A stretch of DNA of 64,000 nt from NCBI GenBank assembly GCA_963082975.1, contig OY720350.1, positions 2,627,001-2,691,000 of the forward strand, in the 5' to 3' direction. Below the pieces are notes generated by a model. That model was not told the DNA's origin, did not search any database, and saw only the letters and a program-made list of their open reading frames with translations. Numbering within the stretch: position 1 is the stretch's first letter; each line of letters starts with the position of its first letter. Shown piece by piece: positions 49,501 through 56,040 of the stretch. A program made the translations under genes and the position numbers. Origin of the DNA: Labia minor (lineage: Eukaryota > Arthropoda > Insecta > Dermaptera > Spongiphoridae).

Positions 49501-52500
49501 TTCATTTTTATTTTCCCTCAGTTCTTCTATATTATCAAAATTCACCAAAGCAGACTGGATTCGAGTTGCCAGTTCTAGAGAGGTTCCATCTGTTTCGAGG
49601 GTTAATAAATAAGCACATGCTTTCAATTTTTCTTCAGAAAAAGAAGAAGCCATTTTTCCAACTGCCGTAATAAAGGTCTCCGAATCTTCTTCTATATCGT
49701 TGAATCCTTCAAATTTTAATATTTTCTTGCGGTTGAGCCTTGCATCGGATCCAAACACAATATTATTCAACACGTGCACTTCTTCTCTAGAAGCATCAAA
49801 AATCCTTTGTTTAATTCCAGGAAATGCTTCAAGCGTTGCCATAATAAATTGAAATATTTTATCTGCTTAATTCGTAAAATGTTGTTCTTAACCCCACACC
49901 TGAGATAATTATAGGGTATTACTTAATAAAATAAATACTTAACAAACAAAATTAACAATCTTTAATCGTAAATAAACATAAACATAAAACGTCCGTTACA
50001 TTCATCTGCAAACATAAGAGTGGACTGGAACATAAAACATCCACCGGTCGCAAGTATCGTAACATAGAGGTCGCTTACATAGCCTTCACACAGCGCCCTC
50101 ACTTAACTTAAACTTTAAATGAAATAATTTAAATTATTTCCTACAATATATATATATTACTTATTATATACCAACTCGTAATTAGAAATATATTTAGGGA
50201 AATTATTTTTTTTTTTTTTTTGTATTTTAGAGCCACCAACATTTATTGAATCTCAACAAAACCAATTAGAAAGAAGGGCAATTATAGGACAAAAAATTAT
50301 TATTCCTTGCCCTTCTCAAGGGCAACCTACACCACTTATTACATGGACTAAAGATCAATTGCCAATTGTATTTAATCAAAATATGTATGTACCATACTTT
50401 CACTTTTTATTTTCTATTCTTCTATTCTTATATAATATATATTATAATTAATTTAAAAATATTATAAAATCAAATGATATATTCACATTACTTACTTACC
50501 AGTACATTATTAGAAGATCAAAGTCTTCATTTATTAGCTCCAACAGATCGAGATAGCGGTTTATATCAATGTACAGCAACAAATGCAGCTGGTTCTGCAT
50601 CGCAACAAATGGCATTACTTGTACAAGGTTGGTTTTCATTTTATGTAGTTGATTGATTGAAAAAAAAAAAAACTTGTTGTTTTATGTTTAAAGGGCCACC
50701 AATCATTTCCTCTCCACATTCTAATAATTTAGCAGTGATATCTGGTCAAATGATAACGTTAACATGCATTGTGACTGGAGTGCCTGTACCAGAAGTCAAT
50801 TGGTTTCATAATGGAATACGATTACAATCAGGTGCTGGATTACAATTAATACAGTGGCCACATAATAATCAATATACACTTAGGTAAGTTATTATTATTA
50901 TTATTATTATTTAATTATTATTTAATTATATATAAAGGAATTAATAAGTAATAACTAAATAATAGAATAGAATAACTACGAGAGTTTCTAATTTCTATTT
51001 CTGGCTTAAAAATGAAAAATGAAATCTTAGTTTATGTAAGTAAGTAGTACCGTTTTGGAATTCACACACACACAAAAAAGACGTGCAAAGATATCGGAAT
51101 TATTTTTATTTTTACATGAAATCCTGTACCTTAATCTACTTTTCTACATAATTTCCGTCAATATTGAGGCACTTGTCATATAACGTGGCACCAGTTTTTG
51201 AATACCCCCCCCCCCCACACACACACATAAAATTCTGCCCCCTGACTTGTTAACCACGGTATCATAGCTGTTTTGACTTGGCATTGATTGTCTCATTACG
51301 AGGCAGAAATTCCACAAGCAATACTCCTTTGCTGTCCCAAAAAACTGTGCACATGATTCTCCGGGCAGAAATTCTTTGCTTAAGCTTCACTTTTTTTGCA
51401 AAGAATCAAAACTTAATTTTTTTTTTTTTTATTTCGAACCATTTTTAATTATGAGCAATCTCAAATATCTCATATAAGACGGTTACAATAATCAATCACA
51501 TTGGATCACCATCACCTGTGGCAATTTTATGTACTTGCCTTATCAGTTCAAAATACAGAATTGATGTTTTTTTCTTTTTTACCGACCGACGATAGTAAGG
51601 GAGGTATTGTTTTCATACCAAATTTCACATGTGGAGATTTTTACATATCTCCACGAATCATGCATTTTCTAAACAGAAAAAAGTATTTTTAGCATGATGT
51701 CTGTCCGTCCGTCTGTCCGTCCGTCTGTCCGTCCGTCTGTCCGTCCGTCTGTCCGTCCGTATAGATGTGTACAGCCTGAACGGCTCAACCGATTTTGATG
51801 AAATTTGGTAGATTTACTTAATGCATCACTGGGATGAATTGATCAACTTTTGGTGCAATTCCGGAAACCGGAAGTGGTAGTATTAGCGATCGACGATAGG
51901 AAGGAAAGGGCTATTTTCACACCAAAGGAGATTTTTTTATATATCACCACGAATCATGCACTTTGTATTGGTTTTATCCTCGAGAAAAATCTTATTTATT
52001 AGTTTTTTCTTGATTTAAAATTATATGACGTCATCTAGCCATTCATGACGTCACAGCCTGGTCTTGCATATATATTATAAATAAAATAAAATTAAAAATG
52101 TTTATATTTATTATTTATGTATCCATATCTGTTTTTTATTACATTAATAGATATATAAAATTATTTGAAATTGTTTCTGTAGCTGGAAATTAATTTATTT
52201 CAAACAGTCGGTCGGTTCGGACCTGGCCACAGGTCAACTTATTTTTCTTATCCTAGAATCAACGTCGACCAAGATTAGAATTTGTTATAAAATATTTTTA
52301 TTTTATTTATTCTATTAATATATATGAATATACATATTTCAAAGTTTTGGTTTTCAAATAATTTATTATATAGGTATAAATATATATATATATATATATA
52401 AATATATAAATGGAATTTTGTAAATAAAACCACATATCGATATTTGTTATTGTAAATTTATTCAAAAAAAAATACAAAAAATACACAACGTTTCGATTGC

Positions 52501-55500
52501 TACTTCTATAATCGTTTTCAAGCGACTGCACTGTCCGAGCGTCCAATGCCGACTGACGACTGATAGTTAATATAAGACCTTATGTATATATTTATATAAT
52601 TTATTATATTCTTTAAAAAGGGAATAAATAATAGAGATGAGAATAGTAGAGAAAGAGAAAGAAGAAGAAGAAGAAGAAGACGAAGTCTTTTCTCTATTAA
52701 GCCAGTAATTGATGATTATTGGTACATTTTTCAATGTAAATACATTTTTGAGCCAAAATAAAAATAAAATATGAACTGTGATCAGGCACAGAACCAACCG
52801 ACGATTTGTAATAAATTAATTTCCAAACAACATTATATACCATATATATATATATATTATTAAGTATATATAAAATATAAAAAAAAAAAAAATTAAAACT
52901 TGAATTAAAATGACTAAATTATATTATTTTAGTTTATATTTTTAGTTTAATTAATCAATTATTAATTAATACTATATTTTAAATGAAATATTTTCCGACA
53001 ATGAATATAAAATTAATATTTTGTAAACGAACCACTTTCTATTTCCGGATATACACCCAAAAGTTGATCAATTATGTATTAAATAATGCATTAAATAAAT
53101 ATATGAAATTTTATTAAAATTCGTTGAGCCATTCAAGCTGATAATCTCCATATGTGAAATTTAGTAGTGTGAAAACAAGGAAATTCTCTTACTATCGTCG
53201 GTACGGTAAAAAGATAAAACATAAAATCAAATCCAATTCAATTATATTTGAAAAAATAAAATATGGATTGCTAATACTTTTACAACGTTTATACGTATGT
53301 AGAAAATAAATATTAATTAAGTATGCAAATTTATTTATTTTTCAAGTGTTTTAGCACGTCCCGAGCATGTTGGGGTTTATTCTTGTGAGGCATCCAATTG
53401 GGTTGGAGTTTCTACACATGAAATACATTTGGATATTTTCAGTAAGTTATAAAATATTAAAATATACACTTATAATAAATATGTATTTGTATCAAATTCA
53501 AATTCATTGAAATGTTGGTTTTGTTTGTTTGTTTGTTTTTTGTTTTGTTACAGTGCCACCTCAAATTTATCCTCCTGAGGACGAATGGCATCGTATCAGT
53601 TCCGGACAACAACTTATACTTAATTGTCATTTAACATCGGAACCAAAAGCAACCATTCAATGGTTTAAAGATGGCCAATTAATAAATCTCAATCAATCAC
53701 TTAATAATAAAATTTATCAAGAAATGGACAACGAGCTTTCTACAACGTAAATTACATTAGTATATCATTTCAATTTCATATAATAATTTATATAATAATT
53801 TGTTGTTGTTTTTAATATTATATACTTGATAGAATTGAAAAAAAAGATGATCCAAATTTTGGTGAAAGTTTAATATTATCATTGGCAAAGAATTCTTCAG
53901 CAGGTGTTTATATATGCATGGCAGAAAATAAAGCCGGTATGGCACAAAAAGCATATTACGTTGATATTTTAGGTATATTATAAAATTTTTTTATTCCACT
54001 CTCAATCTATCTTGGAACATTCCTATAGAAATAGAAATCTTTTATTCATTTTTTTATTTTTCAAGAACCACCACATATAATTGATGAAATCCCTCATAAT
54101 ATAAGCATAATGGAAGGAGAAGATTATGCATTAGCATGTCAAGCGGAAGGAAAACCTTTACCAGCTATTCGATGGTTACGTTCTGGTAAACCCATTCATA
54201 TTGCTGTTAATAATCAGGAAGCGTTTGAACAAACAGGTATGTTGTTGTTGTTGTTGTTGTGTGTGTCTCTTCTATTCTTTTAAATATAGAAAAATACATT
54301 TTAATTTTGAATAAATAAGGAATATTATATTATTATATTATTATATTATATATGTATATTTGTGCATTCTAAATGTATTCTGTTTATGCCCTGTGGTATG
54401 GTTTTTCATTTTCCAGGGGGGCTATTTATTTATTTTTTTTATTTAGAAAGCTATAAAAAAAATTATTTATTTATTTATTTATCTGGTTAAAAGAAGAAAT
54501 ATCAATCAATTTCTATTTTTACTATCTCGCCAGTGATAAATAATATTGCGATCACGAAAGAGATTTTGATGTTTTTATACGTTTGTGAAGGTTACTCAAT
54601 CATTTTCACCAAGGTTGAGAAAAATGTCTGTCTGTGTGTGTGTGTGTGTGTGTGTAGACAAGATTACGCAAAAACGGTTTGATCTAGAATCATGAAATTT
54701 GATACACGGGCATTATTCCAAATTGGTAGTTTTCTATCCACTTTTGAGAAATGTAGCTCAACCGAAAGAGGGTCATTACCTACAACGTTTTGATTTTTTT
54801 TTTCCCTCTAAAGTAGTGATTCTCAACCTGGGCAACACCGCCCCCTGATAAGATTTTGCTATTAGAGATTTGATGATGTGGTGCCGTCAACAAAGAGTCA
54901 AACATGCGCTGGTTTAATAAATAAATAATTATTTATTAATTTTAATTTATAATTTATAAATAATTAAATTTAATTGAAATATAATTGATATATGTTATTT
55001 AATCCAATTCAAAATGCGAGATAGTCGAGTGGAGACACTCCAGCTTATTTATGTTTATAATTAATATATAACTAAACTAAATTTAAATTTATTTTTATAA
55101 TATATATTTTACAAATGTATTTATTCTCTTAATATGTATGTATTGAGAAGAAGATTATAATAATGCATGGAAAATTGAGATTAACTTATTCTACATTTAT
55201 ATTTATAATAATTATTTTTTCATATTTTAATTTGAATATTAACAGCATAAAGAAATGAGTTTTATAATTTATGTTTATAAAATGAATTTAATAATAGAAA
55301 AAAATCTTAACGGAAAAATTTATATATAAGATTTATGGCCAGGTGGGTGGGTGATTAAGATTTTAAAACATACATACATAAATATGTATATTTATAATAA
55401 TATAGGATAGTGAATTGTCATTAAATATAATACATAAGTATTTAATTATTATTATTATTTTTTTTTTTTTATTGTTTAGAAGATCAAGATGTTGTAGTAT

Positions 55501-55617
55501 TAGAAGATGGAACTTTATTATTAAATGCAGCAACTATTAATACATCTGATATATATACATGTTTAGCTGAAAATCCTCAAGGGATGGATCAACGACATGT
55601 GCTTGTTCAAGTACTTG
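33878..55617 (+). CDS. HMCN: Hemicentin-like extracellular matrix protein, 5' 26 exons (partial, continues right)
   Basis: Exons traced to 55617 give about 1,494 codons with every splice phase consistent. Order: signal peptide; Thr/Asp-rich extension and coiled coil; VWA domain; the conserved hemicentin region after VWA; ten I-set Ig domains. The signature YILVPFHDP...[30 protein letters not shown] and [12 protein letters not shown] closely follows animal hemicentins, secreted proteins that organise tissue and basement-membrane junctions. Vertebrate and worm family members are several thousand residues long with dozens of Ig modules and a C-terminal EGF/fibulin end, so most of this gene probably lies beyond the window. 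The last exon ends in phase 1 and the 162-bp satellite follows. Exon coordinates are in the domain entries. Confidence 0.92.
34590..35168. mobile_element. MITE copy D in hemicentin-like intron 1
   Basis: Inverted long form: begins CTGGAGTGTCTCCACTCGAC and ends TTTTGGCGAGATAG then TA. Core words GACCCTCTTCCGGTTGAGCT and TTTTTGCGTAATCTTGTC are present; CA microsatellite at about 35043-35071. Confidence 0.8.
35169..36819. other. Middle of hemicentin-like intron 1
   Basis: Noncoding: ATT triplets and poly-T (35206-35257), AT then GA runs (about 35345-35388), a 15-G run (35993-36007) and a purine-rich stretch (about 36090-36200). No exon is supported. Confidence 0.45.
36825..36902 (+). repeat. 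Long CA dinucleotide microsatellite
   Basis: An almost pure CA run of about 75 bp, one of the longest in the window, lying just before MITE copy E. Confidence 0.95.
36920..37517. mobile_element. MITE copy E in hemicentin-like intron 1
   Basis: Starts after TA with CTATCTCGCCAGAGATAAAT. It contains the full core and the second half (CACATGATTAAAAATTGTAT, TCAGCTTGATTGAATCGCTG). The right end is decayed to CACTCGCACTCCAG and lacks GCGAGATAG. Confidence 0.8.
37746..38181 (+). CDS. HMCN: Hemicentin-like exons 2-3: rest of VWA domain
   Basis: Exon 2 is 37746-37975 ([45 protein letters not shown]) and exon 3 is 38059-38181 ([34 protein letters not shown]). Together they complete the VWA fold; the Asp of FTDARAKD is a metal-coordinating candidate. 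The 83-bp intron between them is a simple repeat. Both exons end in phase 0. Confidence 0.92.
38264..38530 (+). mobile_element. tRNA-derived SINE, copy 2, in hemicentin-like intron 3
   Basis: Same family as 14790-15063 but in plus orientation: GTGTGTGGGTAGCAAACCTG, B box GGGTTCAAGTCCCGGG, body with AGCTGGAGTTTATGGGACGG and end GTACAAAGTCAGA, followed by an AT microsatellite tail. Because it carries B-box-like promoter signals it could be transcribed by polymerase III in the sense direction of the host gene. Confidence 0.85.
38592..40820 (+). CDS. HMCN: Hemicentin-like exons 4-7: conserved region between VWA and Ig domains
   Basis: Exon 4 38592-38843, exon 5 38935-39069, exon 6 40419-40649, exon 7 40748-40820. 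Recognisable family blocks: [58 protein letters not shown] and [20 protein letters not shown]. This matches the hemicentin segment with its GYDKDDY-FQRVSS motif just before the first Ig. Exons 4-6 end in phase 0, exon 7 in phase 1, from which all later Ig modules follow. Confidence 0.9.
39070..40418. other. Hemicentin-like intron 5
   Basis: AT-rich. Less AT-rich patches at 39290-39410 and 39735-39860 are not recognised. Around 39945-40110 lies a hAT-like fragment ending GGTTGAGAATCACTG, the inverted form of the CAGTGATTCTCAACC end also visible near 54813. A short repeat at 40182-40235 matches 32067-32130. Confidence 0.4.
40959..41749. mobile_element. MITE copy F in hemicentin-like intron 7
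   Basis: Starts after TA with CTATCTCGCTAG. It contains the core and second half, then about 300 bp of extra AT-rich sequence before the right end TTTGCGAGATAG, ATGAGTAGAGACACTCCAG. It is more diverged and longer than the other copies. Confidence 0.75.
41871..42378 (+). CDS. HMCN: Hemicentin-like Ig domain 1 (exons 8-9)
   Basis: Exon 8 41871-42012 and exon 9 42257-42378. Key pattern: [27 protein letters not shown]. The internal intron is phase 2 and the module boundaries are phase 1. Confidence 0.9.
42474..42827 (+). CDS. HMCN: Hemicentin-like Ig domain 2 (exons 10-11)
   Basis: Exon 10 42474-42605 and exon 11 42705-42827. Begins [10 protein letters not shown]; pattern [23 protein letters not shown]. 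All boundaries are phase 1. Confidence 0.9.
42961..43529. other. Hemicentin-like intron 11, AT-rich
   Basis: Noncoding; simple AAT/ATT repeats near 43205-43230 and 43415-43520, and a small balanced patch at 43010-43110 without a frame. Confidence 0.5.
43530..43920 (+). CDS. HMCN: Hemicentin-like Ig domain 3 (exons 12-13)
   Basis: Exon 12 43530-43711 and exon 13 43809-43920. Pattern [29 protein letters not shown]. The internal intron is phase 0; donor CCG|GTTAAC is weak but required by the frame. Confidence 0.85.
44090..44460 (+). mobile_element. ACCGACCGACG MITE family, partial copy 2
   Basis: Contains the family core CCAAAAGTTGATGAATTTAT, TTATCAAAATCCGTTGAGTC and a short GACGGACGGACAGACATCAT tract, but neither terminal motif is present. 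It is a truncated, diverged copy in hemicentin-like intron 13. Confidence 0.65.
45052..45521 (+). CDS. HMCN: Hemicentin-like Ig domain 4 (exons 14-15)
   Basis: Exon 14 45052-45230 and exon 15 45371-45521. Pattern [35 protein letters not shown]. Internal intron phase 0. Confidence 0.9.
45703..46701 (+). CDS. HMCN: Hemicentin-like Ig domain 5 (exons 16-17)
   Basis: Exon 16 45703-45858 and exon 17 46606-46701. Pattern [35 protein letters not shown]. Its intron holds a mariner derivative beginning 12 bp after the 5' splice site. Confidence 0.9.
45871..46287 (+). mobile_element. Mariner deletion derivative with TA target duplication
   Basis: The ends are CGAGGGTGGGAGTGAAAAGT with TTCCGGCCTGACCAAGAAAA, and the inverted match TTTTCTTGATCAGGCCGGAA then ACTTTTCACTTTTTACCTTCG; TA lies outside both. 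Inside, in two frames, remain the transposase blocks [18 protein letters not shown] and [20 protein letters not shown]. Most of the transposase is gone. The 417-bp element starts 12 bp after the exon 16 donor. Confidence 0.85.
46531..46558 (+). repeat. GA dinucleotide run near the 3' end of hemicentin-like intron 16
   Basis: About 14 GA units, preceded by a poly-A tract (about 46459-46483), shortly before exon 17. Confidence 0.9.
46778..47092 (+). CDS. HMCN: Hemicentin-like Ig domain 6 (single exon 18)
   Basis: A 315-nt exon carries the whole module: [37 protein letters not shown]. It is the only one of the ten Ig domains not split by an intron. The next intron holds the LTR retroelement. 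Confidence 0.92.
47197..47433 (-). repeat. 3' LTR of the retroelement
   Basis: 237 bp; reads as identical to the copy at 49909-50145 by eye. Confidence 0.9.
47611..49842 (-). CDS. Gag-protease-coiled-coil polyprotein of LTR retroelement (743 aa)
   Basis: Uninterrupted frame. Residues about 60-110 resemble a SAP-like segment ([18 protein letters not shown]). About 155-320 is a retrotransposon Gag capsid-like region ([18 protein letters not shown]). Two CX2CX4HX4C zinc knuckles follow at about 340-375 ([28 protein letters not shown]). A retropepsin-like domain has the catalytic [11 protein letters not shown] at about 427 and LLLGRNFI at about 497. Residues about 585-690 are a Lys/Glu/Asn-rich coiled coil where reverse transcriptase to integrase would normally be. 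The last 50 residues ([26 protein letters not shown]) look like the tail that follows integrase in Ty3-type polyproteins. I infer that pol was removed and a coiled coil now bridges the gap without breaking the frame. Gag, knuckles and DTG are clear; the SAP and Pol-tail calls are tentative. Confidence 0.88.
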   Translation of the reverse strand: MATLEAFPGIKQRIFDASREEVHVLNNIVFGSDARLNRKKILKFEGFNDIEEDSETFITAVGKMASSFSEEKLKACAYLLTLETDGTSLELATRIQSALVNFDNIEELRENKNENFNQQNHYDSEMERTQYHETVSEVSFQSSNNNFSFNFRDIEDTISPFNGTNDYSIEKFIRDFEENAILFNWSDLQKQVYAKKKLEGLAKRFINSEKQINSWKIMKEILLQEFKKQVSPADIHKQLNLRTMRKEESVREYFIIMKEIAEKGNIDNKSLMQYIIEGIPDTKANKIILYGAKDIREFKEKLNIYQEILDSERKTTKKYEPEKKYPPSAIKTVNIQSAEKRCFNCNKIEHLVSQCWKSKRAPGSCFTCGVMGHISQNCSSKPMYRREENKSSTSTPSSTYLVDTKTECDVETKLIYENGSRSVKANGMIDTGSPINIIKSYLVPSSLRKPYLDSKKFIGINSSTLKILCIFETKCYINNQLFSILFHVVPDHTMSHDLLLGRNFIFSPGVKVEFNGQLKISKKIEEGNTDESTSVAELLLIDQDLFEGKDLNYVVNPGMSAQYKTKLDCLSKNFNSKKCIENEIIMMKNVLLQKYLFINKNTIEELEDSINILKKENEIILEKLKELQDGKNKIMKETQSLNKIYDKLKVNSDKLNEQYNNLIKLDEQLQNDIIQVKKKKKKFKEDTIKETVLPNDRYLLRDIQGFQHSRVPFKGNYDVSRIRPWLPGNINSEVNLSERELLQ
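49909..50145 (-). repeat. 5' LTR of the retroelement
   Basis: 237 bp; identity with the other LTR suggests a recent insertion. It contains the promoter in the minus orientation, opposite to the host gene. Confidence 0.9.
50231..50627 (+). CDS. HMCN: Hemicentin-like Ig domain 7 (exons 19-20)
   Basis: Exon 19 50231-50384 and exon 20 50503-50627. Begins [10 protein letters not shown]; pattern [35 protein letters not shown]. Internal intron phase 2. Confidence 0.9.
50694..53441 (+). CDS. HMCN: Hemicentin-like Ig domain 8 (exons 21-22)
   Basis: Exon 21 50694-50883 and exon 22 53347-53441. Pattern [36 protein letters not shown]. The 2.5-kb intron between them is filled with transposon remnants. 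Internal intron phase 2. Confidence 0.9.
51050..51395 (-). pseudogene. Mariner-type transposase fragment (minus strand)
   Basis: The minus strand reads [20 protein letters not shown] then [18 protein letters not shown], a transposase catalytic block (VFWD...). After an internal deletion it continues with [14 protein letters not shown] and a stop, the usual C-terminus. A C-run/CA microsatellite (51207-51229) lies at the junction. It belongs to a mariner lineage different from the fossil at 4088. It is inactive and lies in hemicentin-like intron 21. Confidence 0.8.
51581..52240 (-). mobile_element. ACCGACCGACG-ended MITE, copy 3, minus orientation
   Basis: Starts ACCGACCGACGATAGTAAGG and has the inverted end motif CAGTCGGTCGGT at 52216, with similarity to the 18690 copy continuing to about 52240 (GGACCTGGCCACAGGTCAAC). 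It carries the CCGTCCGTCTGT minisatellite (about 51700-51758) and both TGACGTCA palindromes. It is close to copy 1 over its full length. Confidence 0.8.
52241..52779. other. Between MITE copies in hemicentin-like intron 21
   Basis: AT-rich with an AT run (52380-52400). The patch 52487-52565 contains ACAACGTTTCGATTGCTACT and TCGTTTTCAAGCGACTGCAC, reminiscent of ends of Penelope-like elements but not sufficient to call one. An AGA triplet run lies at about 52661-52682. Confidence 0.35.
52780..53208 (+). mobile_element. ACCGACCGACG MITE family, diverged copy 4
   Basis: The left motif ACCAACCGACGAT and right end CTATCGTCGGTACGGT frame a shortened body with CCCAAAAGTTGATCAATTAT and TTGAGCCATTCAAGCTG. 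The minisatellite and the TGACGTCA pair are missing. Confidence 0.65.
53554..53972 (+). CDS. HMCN: Hemicentin-like Ig domain 9 (exons 23-24)
   Basis: Exon 23 53554-53746 and exon 24 53833-53972. Pattern [36 protein letters not shown]. Internal intron phase 2. Confidence 0.9.
54066..55617 (+). CDS. HMCN: Hemicentin-like Ig domain 10 (exons 25-26)
   Basis: Exon 25 54066-54236 and exon 26 55480-55617. Begins [10 protein letters not shown]; pattern [34 protein letters not shown]. Exon 26 ends in phase 1 with donor CTTG|GTAAAT, so at least one more exon must lie beyond the window's right edge, past the satellite. Confidence 0.9.
54532..55043. mobile_element. MITE copy G in hemicentin-like intron 25
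   Basis: Starts after TA with CTATCTCGCCAGTGATAAAT and ends GCGAGATAG then TCGAGTGGAGACACTCCAG. The middle is replaced at about 54813-54880 by sequence containing AGTGATTCTCAACCTGGGCA, an end motif of another (hAT-like) element, so the copy is a composite. Confidence 0.8.
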
Positions 55618-56040
55618 GTAAATATTCTTTTTCTCTTTTCCTTTTTTGTTTTTGTTTTTATGTTTTTTTTTTTTGACTAAAGTAAAATTTTACATAGGTA
55701 TAGTAGTAGTAGAAGTAGTAGTAGTAGTAGTAGTACTACATTCATATTTATAATGTACTAATTTAATCTTCCAATTAGTTAAGTACTTTATAATGATAAA
55801 ATTACATTTTTATTTTCACAAACATAATTGATAATAAATTTTATTATAAGATTACTATTACTAGTACTTTCCTTTTTTTAATTTAATTTATAAAATGATA
55901 ACATCTATGAGAGAGAATGTTAGGAAGCATTACTATCAACGAACTTTTATTCATGTTTATATCACCAAATTTATAATTGTTCATTAAAAAATTATAGTGC
56001 TGATATTATTTCCCTAATGTTTACAATAATGTCGAAACAT
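55618..56040. other. Start of hemicentin-like intron 26 before the satellite
   Basis: AT-rich with an AGT triplet run (about 55701-55735). No exon is seen. Confidence 0.5.

Larger units (their letters stand above)
47197..50145 (-). mobile_element. LTR retroelement encoding only Gag-protease plus a coiled coil
   Basis: Two 237-bp direct repeats flank one minus-strand ORF. The element is 2,949 bp and sits antisense in hemicentin-like intron 18. In its own orientation the LTRs begin TGTAGGAAAT and end in CCCTATAA. ATATA occurs directly outside both ends and is a plausible 5-bp target duplication, although the AT flanks make it ambiguous. The leader between LTR and ATG is only about 66 nt, and I could not assign a tRNA primer site. 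A purine-rich AGGAAGGCCGAAAC lies just before the 3' LTR. Reverse transcriptase, RNase H and integrase are absent, so mobility would depend on a partner element. Confidence 0.9.

Noticed and set aside
47611-49842. Host gene nested in the hemicentin-like intron
   Set aside because: Flanking direct LTRs, zinc knuckles and a DTG protease show it is a retroelement ORF; domestication is possible but not shown.
52487-52565. Penelope-like element terminus
   Set aside because: ACAACGTTTCG and TTTTCAAGCGACT are suggestive, but no reverse transcriptase, endonuclease or second terminus is visible.
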